Shown here: positions 27,512 through 34,589 of the stretch, in pieces | Numbering within the stretch: position 1 is the first letter of the stretch | Layout of the letters: every line of letters starts with the position of its first letter | Source: Campylobacteraceae bacterium | GTDB lineage: Bacteria; Campylobacterota; Campylobacteria; Campylobacterales; Sulfurovaceae | Length of the DNA: 39,057 nt | Direction of reading: 5' to 3' | Assembly: GCA_027076905.1 (NCBI GenBank) | Contig: JALTGP010000022.1 | Span: 1 to 39,057, forward strand | Notes under the pieces: generated by a model | What the model saw: only the letters and a program-made list of their open reading frames with translations | What the model was told of the DNA's origin: nothing | Database searches by the model: none | Program-made: the position numbers and the translations under genes

Positions 27512-27552
27512 TTATTAGTTGGTTATTTAGTTAACATATTTTTCATCTCCTA

Positions 27553-27580
27553 ACTCTCTTCTTCTTTTTAAGAAGAGAGT
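27553..27580. terminator. Strong stem-loop between tpx and the radical SAM gene
   Basis: ACTCTCTTCTT (27553-27563) and AAGAAGAGAGT (27570-27580) form a perfect 11-base stem with a six-base loop between convergent genes. There is no long T-run on either side, so it may act as a bidirectional terminator with modest strength or as an mRNA 3' stabiliser. Confidence 0.65.
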
Positions 27581-27628
27581 ATTACTAACATATTACTAAT
27601 ATATTTCTATCAACTCAAACTTCCACTT

Positions 27629-28846
27629 TTATATACCCGTTTTACGAATCAAGTCCAATACATCTTTTGGTGGGCTATCAATACTAAATCCTTTACAGTA
27701 TCCACATGCTTTTGGATATTTTCCTTTGGCAAAGCTCTCTCGTACCTCTTGAATTGGTGTGTCGTTCCAAATCTCTTCTAGGCTCTTCTCATTTAGATTT
27801 CCAAGTCCATGAGGTGAAGAACAACAGAGACGTACATCCCCATCACTTTTGATAATTAGCTGACCATACCAAGGAACGATACAATCCCCTTTTGGAGGAA
27901 CAATCGGCAAGAAACGTTTACTAATTAATCTGTCAGTTACCTTGTTAGTGATTTTACCAATGGAATTGAGCTTGTATTTTTTAAACTCCTCCATGTTGCT
28001 TGGGCTATATTTGGTATACTCACTCATTGTCCCATACTCTATTTTAATTCCCAACTCTTTTGCCAATGCATCATATTTAGGTCTGTTTCGAATAAAAGTT
28101 TCAATAACATCTTTATTAAACTGCTCAAAATATTTTAAAGTAAAGTCACGCTTGGTAGAACCAAAGATAATGGGAGCGGTTGGAGAGAGCCGTGTAAATC
28201 GTACACTTTTAACCCCTGCTTTGTGAGTCTCTCTTAAAAAGTCTTCAATGCTGTCTACTGTCTCTTTCATCACAATAAAGCTAAACCAAAAGTCATGACG
28301 TGGACCTTTATCTTTACAGAAGTCCACCAACTCTTTGATTTTTCCTAAAGTCTTGTGAAAATCACCACCAATAATTCGTTTATAGACCTCAGGAGTTCCC
28401 GCATGGATAGAGAAACGAATAAGCAGACCATGTGCATTTGCCAATTTTTCTGATTTTTGCTGGGTTAGTAGCTCTCCTGTGGTATTCATATGAAGGGTAA
28501 ACTTATGTTTATTGGACTTCTCTGCAAAATACTCCAAGTGTTTGGTAAGTAGTGGTTCACCATCTCCATGAATCGAAAGGTACTCAAGCTCATCATAATG
28601 AGGTTCTAATTTATCAAGCAGTTCCATAGGTACATGGGAGATAGGTGTTTTCCCCAAGCTACACATGAGACAATCAAAAGGACACCCTTTGACCGATTCT
28701 AAGTAAATCAATGCAGGGGTTGTTGAGACCTCCACTCTGCTCTCTTTGTACTCTTTAAATAGTGTGGGATTCATAATATGCGTATTGAGCGTGGTATTAT
28801 TAGGGGTATCATCTAGTAAATTCTGTCTTATTAATTCATCAGTCAT
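27629..28846 (-). CDS. Radical SAM protein with SPASM-like C-terminus
   Basis: A 405-residue radical SAM enzyme. The 4Fe-4S cluster motif CPFDCLMC is at residues 55-62 (CxxxCxxC). The barrel includes LSIHGDGEPLLTKH, equivalent to the GGEP motif. The C-terminus has a cysteine-rich SPASM-type region: CIVPWYGQLIIKSDGDVRLC, CCSS, then ACGYCKGF. Members act on peptides, sugars or other small substrates, and the precursor is not obvious here. It is transcribed alone, towards tpx, with AAGG upstream of its ATG. The nearest candidate partner genes (the 123-residue protein and the carbamoyltransferase) do not form an operon with it. Specific function unknown. Confidence 0.85.
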   Translation of the reverse strand: MTDELIRQNLLDDTPNNTTLNTHIMNPTLFKEYKESRVEVSTTPALIYLESVKGCPFDCLMCSLGKTPISHVPMELLDKLEPHYDELEYLSIHGDGEPLLTKHLEYFAEKSNKHKFTLHMNTTGELLTQQKSEKLANAHGLLIRFSIHAGTPEVYKRIIGGDFHKTLGKIKELVDFCKDKGPRHDFWFSFIVMKETVDSIEDFLRETHKAGVKSVRFTRLSPTAPIIFGSTKRDFTLKYFEQFNKDVIETFIRNRPKYDALAKELGIKIEYGTMSEYTKYSPSNMEEFKKYKLNSIGKITNKVTDRLISKRFLPIVPPKGDCIVPWYGQLIIKSDGDVRLCCSSPHGLGNLNEKSLEEIWNDTPIQEVRESFAKGKYPKACGYCKGFSIDSPPKDVLDLIRKTGI

Positions 28847-28990
28847 TTTAATTACCTTGTAGTTGTAGTTATATTTCTAACAAAATTATACAAAAAAAAG
28901 TATTAAAAAAAACTTGTATTTAAACTATAATTAAATTATATTATATATTTTAAATTATTTATTTAAAAATAAATTTTTATCTTGACATGA

Positions 28991-29007
28991 TATAATATAC
29001 CCATATG
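28991..29007 (+). promoter_or_regulatory. -10 element very close to a start codon (possible leaderless mRNA)
   Basis: TGATATAAT ends at 28996 and the ATG begins at 29005, with no ribosome binding site between. A transcript begun at the usual distance from this -10 would start within a few bases of the ATG. The TTGACA at 28982-28987 is too close to act as -35. Confidence 0.4.
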
Positions 29008-29376
29008 AGATATACACCTAAACAGATAGAGAAATACCAACGCCAACGCTACATTACTTTTCTTGAAAAAGTTACTAAAAATCTTTTTAAGATGTTTCGA
29101 GATGAAGAGATAACACAAGAGCAGTTTCTAAAAAAATTTGATGAACTTAAAAAAAAGTTAGATGAACAGGTAGCCATACAGCTAAACTCTGAGTATCATC
29201 ATCAGATGAAAGCCTACATAGAGCGTCTGAGCTTAGAGGTAGCCAGTAAGTTTAAACTAGATGACATACGAGATGCCAACATGACCCTGCTCAATCGCTT
29301 ACAGAAACTCAAAAATGGCACCTCTTATAAAAAAGACAAACACAAATACAGCAGTAAAAACCAAGATTGGGGTTAA
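29005..29376 (+). CDS. Small coiled-coil protein of unknown function
   Basis: A 123-residue, lysine- and glutamine-rich protein with no signal peptide or membrane helix. The sequence has long heptad-like stretches (EKYQRQRYITFLEKVTKNLF, EQFLKKFDELKKKLDEQVAI), so it is probably an alpha-helical coiled coil, with a charged, disordered tail (SYKKDKHKYSSKNQDWG). I do not recognise a family. The gene stands alone: the radical SAM gene diverges from it and the carbamoyltransferase gene converges on it with a 12-base gap. No ribosome binding site precedes the ATG. The long open frame and protein-like composition support it as a real gene. Confidence 0.65.
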   Translation: MRYTPKQIEKYQRQRYITFLEKVTKNLFKMFRDEEITQEQFLKKFDELKKKLDEQVAIQLNSEYHHQMKAYIERLSLEVASKFKLDDIRDANMTLLNRLQKLKNGTSYKKDKHKYSSKNQDWG

Positions 29377-29388
29377 TAAAAGGTTAAG

Positions 29389-31272
29389 TTAATCTAACTC
29401 AAACTCATCTTGCCAATTTGAATCATCTGTAAAGTCAGGTTGGTCTGCTTTATAGAGTACAAAATTGTCAATCACCAAAGTGTCCATTTCGGTTCTCATA
29501 AAACATCTATAGCTATCTTCAGGCGTACAGACAATTGGTTCACCTCTGACGTTAAATGAAGTGTTTACCACGGTGGGACAACCTGTTTTCTCATCAAATT
29601 TAGAGAGAAGCTTATGATAACGTAAATTGGTCTCTTTGTGTACTGTTTGAATCCGTGCGGAGTAGTCCACATGGGTCACAGCAGGAATCTCACTTCTAGG
29701 GATATTGAGTTTCTCTATCCCAAAAAGTGCCTCTTGCTCTTTAGTCATCTCTATCTGCTTGGACTTTTTCACATCAGCAACCAATAACATATAGGGGCTA
29801 GGAGTCTCTATCTCATACCACTCTGATACCTTTTCAGCCAAAACAGATGGAGCAAATGGTCTGAAACTCTCTCTATATTTAATTTTAAGGTTCATTGTTG
29901 ATTGCATCTCTTGGCTTCGTGCATCACCAATAATACTTCGATGTCCCAAAGACCTAGGACCAAACTCCATTCTGTCATAATGCCAACCGATAACCTTGTT
30001 GGCAACCAATACATCACTAACTACCTCAATCAACTCATCTTCATCACTATAGTGGTCATATTTTGCCCCCACACTATCAAGATAAGTTTTAATCTCCTCA
30101 TCCGAGAATTTTGGACCAAGATATGCACCTTGCATCTTGTCTAGCTCGTTTGGATTTATTGTTCTTTTATTTTGAAGCTCTTGGTAGTAGACCGCATATG
30201 CTGCACCCAATGCACCACCTGAATCACCCGCTGCTGGTTGTATCCAAATATTTTCAAAAATATTCTCTCTAAGAAGCTTTCCATTCCCCACACAGTTGAG
30301 AGCTACCCCACCTGCAAGACATAAGTTTGCACTTCCTGTTACCTCTTTGGCATTGAGTGCTAGTTTTATCATTACCTCTTCGGTAATGACCTGAATTGAT
30401 GCAGCCAAGTCCATCTCTCTTTGTGTCAAGGTACTCTCACGCTCTTTGGCAGGTTCTCCAAAGAGTTTATGGAACTTCTTACTGGTCATAGTAAGCCCTG
30501 TGGTGTAGTTAAAGTAGCTCATGTCCAATTGGAATGAACCATCCTCTTTAATATCTATAATATGCTCTTTAATCATATCTACATATTTAGGTTCACCATA
30601 AGGAGCAAGTCCCATTACTTTGTACTCTCCACTGTTGACTTTAAAGCCTGTATAGTAGGTAAATGCTGAGTATAAAAGCCCCAATGAGTGAGGGAAATTT
30701 ATCTCTTTTAAAAACTCTATACGATTCCCTGCCCCATAGGCTAAAGAGGTGGTTGTCCACTCCCCTACCCCATCAATAGTCAAAATCGCTGCCTCCTCAT
30801 AAGGAGAGGGATAAAAAGCACTAGCCGCGTGACTCTGGTGATGCTCCCCAAACATAAACTTCTCTTGCACTGCTGATTTAAACGCTTTTGCCTCTTTATC
30901 TTTATTGGGATTTAACTCCAAATAGAGCTTTTTCAACTCTTTGGAGAGTGTCTCTTTAAGAAAAAGCTTATCTTTTAGCCAAACAGGAATCGACATTGCA
31001 AACGATTTAAACCCTTTGGGTGCTTCGCTCAAGTAGGTCTCAAGAAGTCTCTCAAACTTGATAAATGGTTTATCATAAAAAGCGATATAATCAACCTCAT
31101 CAAGGGTAATACCTGCCTCTTCTAAACAGTATTTAATCGACTCTTTGGGAAAGCCATCATCCTGTTTTTTTCGCGTAAATCGTTCCTCTTGAACCGCTGC
31201 TATAATCTTCTCATCTTTAATTAATGCCACACCACTATCGTGATAGTAGGCAGATATTCCTAAAACAATCAT
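29389..31272 (-). CDS. NodU/CmcH-family carbamoyltransferase
   Basis: A 627-residue enzyme of the NodU/CmcH/TobZ family, which transfers a carbamoyl group from carbamoyl phosphate through a carbamoyl-adenylate. The Kae1-like N-terminal domain begins VLGISAYYHDSGVALI and includes FGEHHQSHAASAFYPSPYEE with metal-binding histidines and LTIDGVGEWTT. The C-terminal domain has EFGPRSLGHRSIIGDARS and ESFRPFAPSVL. It follows the DUF5989 gene by nine bases and belongs to a conserved trio with DUF5989 and SxtJ proteins. The natural acceptor, possibly a sugar or lipid-linked glycan, is not known. Confidence 0.93.
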   Translation of the reverse strand: MIVLGISAYYHDSGVALIKDEKIIAAVQEERFTRKKQDDGFPKESIKYCLEEAGITLDEVDYIAFYDKPFIKFERLLETYLSEAPKGFKSFAMSIPVWLKDKLFLKETLSKELKKLYLELNPNKDKEAKAFKSAVQEKFMFGEHHQSHAASAFYPSPYEEAAILTIDGVGEWTTTSLAYGAGNRIEFLKEINFPHSLGLLYSAFTYYTGFKVNSGEYKVMGLAPYGEPKYVDMIKEHIIDIKEDGSFQLDMSYFNYTTGLTMTSKKFHKLFGEPAKERESTLTQREMDLAASIQVITEEVMIKLALNAKEVTGSANLCLAGGVALNCVGNGKLLRENIFENIWIQPAAGDSGGALGAAYAVYYQELQNKRTINPNELDKMQGAYLGPKFSDEEIKTYLDSVGAKYDHYSDEDELIEVVSDVLVANKVIGWHYDRMEFGPRSLGHRSIIGDARSQEMQSTMNLKIKYRESFRPFAPSVLAEKVSEWYEIETPSPYMLLVADVKKSKQIEMTKEQEALFGIEKLNIPRSEIPAVTHVDYSARIQTVHKETNLRYHKLLSKFDEKTGCPTVVNTSFNVRGEPIVCTPEDSYRCFMRTEMDTLVIDNFVLYKADQPDFTDDSNWQDEFELD

Positions 31273-31281
31273 CTCTTCATC

Positions 31282-31431
31282 CTAAAATAGTGTGTAGATA
31301 AATGGAGCAACTGCTGTCCCTTGTGCTAAGACAATTAACACACCCAATAGAAGCATAATTATAATAATTGGTGCTAACCAAAACTTTTTTCGACTTTTCA
31401 TAAAAGCCCATAACTCTTTTATCATTGACAT
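31282..31431 (-). CDS. DUF5989-family small membrane protein
   Basis: A 49-residue single-span membrane protein. It begins MSMIKELWAFMKSRKKFW, then a strongly hydrophobic helix (LAPIIIIMLLLGVLIVLAQG), then TAVAPFIYTLF. This matches, from memory, the DUF5989 family, which nearly always sits beside a carbamoyltransferase and an SxtJ-like gene. AAGGA lies about ten bases before the ATG on the minus strand. It ends nine bases before the carbamoyltransferase start. The role may be membrane docking of the enzyme; this is inferred from linkage only. Confidence 0.82.
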   Translation of the reverse strand: MSMIKELWAFMKSRKKFWLAPIIIIMLLLGVLIVLAQGTAVAPFIYTLF

Positions 31432-31454
31432 AGATATATTTCCTTTAAATTATT

Positions 31455-31648
31455 AGATATCTTGCAAAACCCTTTGGAATCGAAGACTCTAGTTGAATTC
31501 TCTCAATCGTCACATAGAATAACTATGCTCCTCATGAGACAATCCAACTAGAAACAAAAATCCTACGTAACTTGGGTATATTTGTTCTTTTACAATTCCT
31601 TAATCCCGAATAAGGTGAGGCTAAAACCATCGTTTCCTAGTTTTATAC
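31455..31648. repeat. Dispersed palindromic repeat, copy B, split by an insert
   Basis: The left half (31455-31493) reads TAGATATCTTGCAAAAC, then GGAATCGAAGACTCTAGT. The right half (31605-31648) reads CCCGAATAAGGTGAGG, then CTAAAACCATCGTTTCC and a TAGTTTTATAC end. Joined, the halves align end to end with copy D. A 111-base segment (31494-31604) sits exactly between them. The copy lies between the SxtJ and DUF5989 genes. Confidence 0.72.
31494..31604. other. 111-base folded insert inside repeat copy B
   Basis: The insert interrupts copy B. Together with the last bases of the left half it can form a long imperfect hairpin: CTAGTTG with CAACTAG as the outer arms and CATAG-AATAA-CTATG as the apex, spanning roughly 31490-31552. 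The rest (ACAAAAATCCTACGTAAC and on) has no open frame. No target-site duplication is clear. It looks like a small non-coding mobile or repeat unit. Confidence 0.5.
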
Positions 31649-31673
31649 AAAATTTATTTTTAAAACTTATTCT

Positions 31674-32054
31674 TTAAAACTGATTTTTCATAGATTGTGG
31701 CTGAGAATCTCTCTCAATCCAATAGCTTGTTTGGCTTCTGTCTACTTTTTTTTTCAATAGGTCTTTGCCCAACAGTTTTAAAATAAATGCAATAGGGGTA
31801 AAAATAAAATAGAAGAGAACAAAAAGGATAACCTTGGAGACAATCCCCCCAATAAAATCACCTATTTTAATCCATACCGTATAAAATCCTTCTGCGATAG
31901 AGGGATTAATCAACGCTATAGCTCCTGCTACTGTTGCCACAGCAACTGACCAGTATCGTATCTCCCCTCCACCCAACAGAGGAAGGAGAGCAACTACGGT
32001 AAAAATCCCCACCCAAATCAATAAAAATGTTCGTAACTCTTTCGTGCTAGACAT
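31674..32054 (-). CDS. SxtJ-family membrane protein
   Basis: A 126-residue membrane protein with two to three hydrophobic helices (FLLIWVGIFTVVALLPLLGG, VAVATVAGAIALINP, VILFVLFYFIFTPIAFILKL). It matches the SxtJ family, named after a saxitoxin-cluster gene and generally found beside a NodU/CmcH carbamoyltransferase. AGAAAGG precedes the ATG. A 242-base gap holding repeat copy B separates it from the DUF5989 gene, an unusual break in a normally tight trio. It probably works at the membrane with the carbamoyltransferase; the mechanism is unknown. Confidence 0.78.
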   Translation of the reverse strand: MSSTKELRTFLLIWVGIFTVVALLPLLGGGEIRYWSVAVATVAGAIALINPSIAEGFYTVWIKIGDFIGGIVSKVILFVLFYFIFTPIAFILKLLGKDLLKKKVDRSQTSYWIERDSQPQSMKNQF

Positions 32055-32235
32055 ATTTAAACCTTTCTTAAATAATTTATTACTTCATATAATTAATAAT
32101 TATATTATATTTTATATTCAAAAGTCATTAGTTTGACTCTTTTTAAAAACTAATTATAACAAAAAAAATTATATTTTAATATGATAGCATCTTATTACTA
32201 GAAATGTGCTTTAAAATTAATATGTTAGTGATACT
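32055..32235. other. AT-rich intergenic region upstream of the SxtJ gene
   Basis: These 181 bases hold no open frame of note. Several TATAAT-like hexamers on the minus strand could drive the SxtJ/DUF5989/carbamoyltransferase genes, but none stands out. A T-run and short inverted segments may end transcription of nearby genes; no clear terminator hairpin is seen. Confidence 0.35.
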
Positions 32236-33144
32236 TTACTGCTGATGAAAAATTATAAATGATTTAATGGTATGGTAGAGAACTTCATTATCAAACTCTT
32301 TTAAGACAGGATACTCATTTGCTTCTAAAAAACATACCATCTCTTTTTGATTATCAGATGTCTGTATTGGGATAAAAAGTAGCTCCATAAAATTTACCTC
32401 ATGCAGGGTTGCATTTGGAGGAATAATTGCCATCTGACACGATGCCATTATTTTACCTATCTCTTTACTATCAATATGCAAACTAATATTATTTTTATCT
32501 GCTATATAAGCTTCTAACTCTTTTAAATTTTTATTCTTTGTGGTGGTTATAAGATTTATAGAGATTTCAGGAAATGCTTCTAGTCCTGTTAATATAGGTA
32601 GATTAAGCCCTGCACTATCCTTTTTACCCATTGATAGAAAGATATTTATTTTATCTTTAGGTGACTCTTTTCTATTCTCTTTTGCACTATAGAGTTCATC
32701 ACTAAGTAGCGTAAACTCTTCACCACATTGAAGCATACACTCTTTGGGTACTAACTCTTTATATCTACTCTCATCTGCGTAGATATTGTGGTTTAAAAGT
32801 ATATCACAGTGGTGTGATTTATATAAATCATCAAGCACCATAATTTTTACCCCTGTTATCTCTTTTAGCTCTTTTTCAAAAACATAATCTATCGTAGAGA
32901 CATCAATCACCACCATATCAATTTTAAGTTTTTTTATCAATAAAACAAGCTCTTCTAGCCTATTGGACTTTAATCGTTTTACCTTATATCCTGCCTCTTT
33001 GATTGTTCTATTGATGTTTCCTTTTAATGCACGTGTCGCAAAAACTACCTCCTCTTCTCCATACTGCTTTGCCAAGACCAAATCACGCATAACATAACCT
33101 ACCCCAATGGTGGATGAGGCATCTGTTCTAAATAATATCTTCAT
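32236..33144 (-). CDS. pseG: PseG-like protein with altered catalytic site
   Basis: A 302-residue protein similar to PseG, the UDP-sugar hydrolase of pseudaminic acid synthesis, which cleaves UDP from UDP-2,4-diacetamido-2,4,6-trideoxy-altropyranose. Shared motifs are MRDLVLAKQY, VMVLDDLYKSHHCDILLNHN, LVPKECMLQCGEEFTLLSDE and NIFLSMGKKDS. The family active site GHGHxMRDL reads GVGYVMRDL here: the first His is Val15 and the catalytic His17 of C. jejuni PseG is Tyr17. The MGG motif of the sugar-nucleotide loop is MGKKD, another change. It stands alone, without the other pse genes in this window. It is probably inactive as PseG or has a different reaction, and may be a diverged paralogue. Confidence 0.75.
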   Translation of the reverse strand: MKILFRTDASSTIGVGYVMRDLVLAKQYGEEEVVFATRALKGNINRTIKEAGYKVKRLKSNRLEELVLLIKKLKIDMVVIDVSTIDYVFEKELKEITGVKIMVLDDLYKSHHCDILLNHNIYADESRYKELVPKECMLQCGEEFTLLSDELYSAKENRKESPKDKINIFLSMGKKDSAGLNLPILTGLEAFPEISINLITTTKNKNLKELEAYIADKNNISLHIDSKEIGKIMASCQMAIIPPNATLHEVNFMELLFIPIQTSDNQKEMVCFLEANEYPVLKEFDNEVLYHTIKSFIIFHQQ

Positions 33145-33300
33145 CTGTTTTTTATCCTTTAAATAACTATATTTTATTATCTATTTATTTTTTTAAAATA
33201 GCTTTGGAAAGCCAAATTTTAGTAGAGATTATATCTAAAAAATTTGTAAATTCAAGGCTCTGAAAATAACTAAACTAATAGTATTAAAGGATGTTGTTAT

Positions 33301-34503
33301 CTATTTTAATAATCCCTCAAACAGTGCCATGTCAGCCAACTGTTCCCAAGGATAATCACTCTGCCCTACTTGACCACGAGCCGCGACATCTGCATATAAA
33401 AAAGTCTCTTTTGATGGTTTATCCAACACAAACTTTTTGGTAATCCAGTTTGGTGTTAGAGGGAAATTTTCCATTACAAAAGTAGAGAGCTTATCATCAT
33501 CTAAGCCCTCAACCACCGTACCATAAGTATCAACGGCTACGGAAGTTGGTCGTGCTACTCCAATAGCATAAGAGATTTGAACCACACATTTCTTTGCCAA
33601 TTTAGAGGCAACAATATGCTTCGCGATATAACGGGCTGCATATAGTCCAGAGCGGTCAACTTTGGTGTAATCTTTTGAACTTTGTGCACCACCACCAATT
33701 GGGGCGTAGCCTCCAAAACTATCCACAATAAGTTTACGTCCTGTTAACCCAGAATCATGTAGTGGAGAGTGAGAAACATACTTCCCTGTTGGGTTGATAT
33801 GGATAATACAGTCATTTTTATTATAGAGTTCACTTGGCAAACCTGCTTCATCTATTAACCCTTGAATAAGAGCTCTAACCTCATCAATACCCATACTCGC
33901 CACACAAGGAGCAGAGACCACTATGGTATGAATTTTTTGTGGTTCACACTTCTCAAAATTATCTTTGACACCATAATCCATTGTCACCTGTGTCTTGATA
34001 TCAACACCAAGCTTATTAGGGTTTACTTTGGCATATTCATAAACCTTCTCCATCAAAACACGAGCATAAGTAATGGCACTTGGCATATAGTTTTGGGTCT
34101 CACTATCTGCATAGCCAAACATAATCCCTTGGTCACCTGCACCCGTCTCTCCATCCTCTTGGTCAACCCCTTGGTTGATATCAGGAGACTGCTCATTGAG
34201 CAAAACCTGTACCACCACATCATCGGGGTGAAGACACTCCTCTTTGGTAAAGCTAGAATTTCCATAATAGCCTATGTTACAGAGAGCATCTTTGACCAAA
34301 TTGTTATAATCCTCTGTGCTTAATTGTCTACTAGAGGTAACCTCTCCACCAATAATTATATGATTTCCTGCGACGAAAACCTCCGAGGCCACTCTTGATT
34401 TAGAATCTCCCATAATTAACTCATCCACAATGCTATCAGCAATGATATCAGCACACTTATCAGGATGCCCTGGGCTTACTACTTCACTTGTAAAAAGATA
34501 CAT
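33301..34503 (-). CDS. metK: S-adenosylmethionine synthase MetK
   Basis: A 400-residue enzyme making S-adenosylmethionine from methionine and ATP in the cytoplasm. The N-terminus is FTSEVVSPGHPDKCADIIAD with the ATP-binding HPDK (residues 13-16). The family motif GAGDQGIMFGYA is present. The second signature, usually GGGAFSGKDPTKVDRS, reads GGGAQSSKDYTKVDRSG, a form I associate with Campylobacterota. GAAGGAAG lies about seven bases before the ATG. The upstream gap contains half of a dispersed palindrome (copy C). The AI-2 kinase gene lies just upstream on the same strand, placing SAM synthesis beside processing of a SAM-derived signal. Confidence 0.97.
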   Translation of the reverse strand: MYLFTSEVVSPGHPDKCADIIADSIVDELIMGDSKSRVASEVFVAGNHIIIGGEVTSSRQLSTEDYNNLVKDALCNIGYYGNSSFTKEECLHPDDVVVQVLLNEQSPDINQGVDQEDGETGAGDQGIMFGYADSETQNYMPSAITYARVLMEKVYEYAKVNPNKLGVDIKTQVTMDYGVKDNFEKCEPQKIHTIVVSAPCVASMGIDEVRALIQGLIDEAGLPSELYNKNDCIIHINPTGKYVSHSPLHDSGLTGRKLIVDSFGGYAPIGGGAQSSKDYTKVDRSGLYAARYIAKHIVASKLAKKCVVQISYAIGVARPTSVAVDTYGTVVEGLDDDKLSTFVMENFPLTPNWITKKFVLDKPSKETFLYADVAARGQVGQSDYPWEQLADMALFEGLLK

Positions 34504-34543
34504 ATCTATACTTCCTTCTATATTTTTATTTTTTATTTAACTC

Positions 34544-34584
34544 CTTGCAAAACTAGGAACCAATGGATTTAGCCTTGTCAAGAA
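34544..34584 (-). repeat. Dispersed palindromic repeat, copy C (half element)
   Basis: On the plus strand this reads CTTGCAAAACTAGGAACC, then AATGGATTTAGCCTTGTC. Read on the minus strand it is the right half of the element, equivalent to GACGAGGCTAAAGCC of copy D, with the terminal GTTTTGCAAG present. It fills the 86-base gap between the LsrK-like and metK genes. Confidence 0.65.
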
Positions 34585-34589
34585 GTCTA

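Noticed and set aside
28982..28996. TTGACA plus TATAAT as a sigma-70 promoter
   Set aside because: The two hexamers are three bases apart; the normal spacing is about 17. Only the -10 part is kept.
33862..34323. 153-residue plus-strand open frame opposite metK
   Set aside because: It lies wholly inside the strongly conserved metK gene on the other strand and has no protein-like features; it is a shadow frame.
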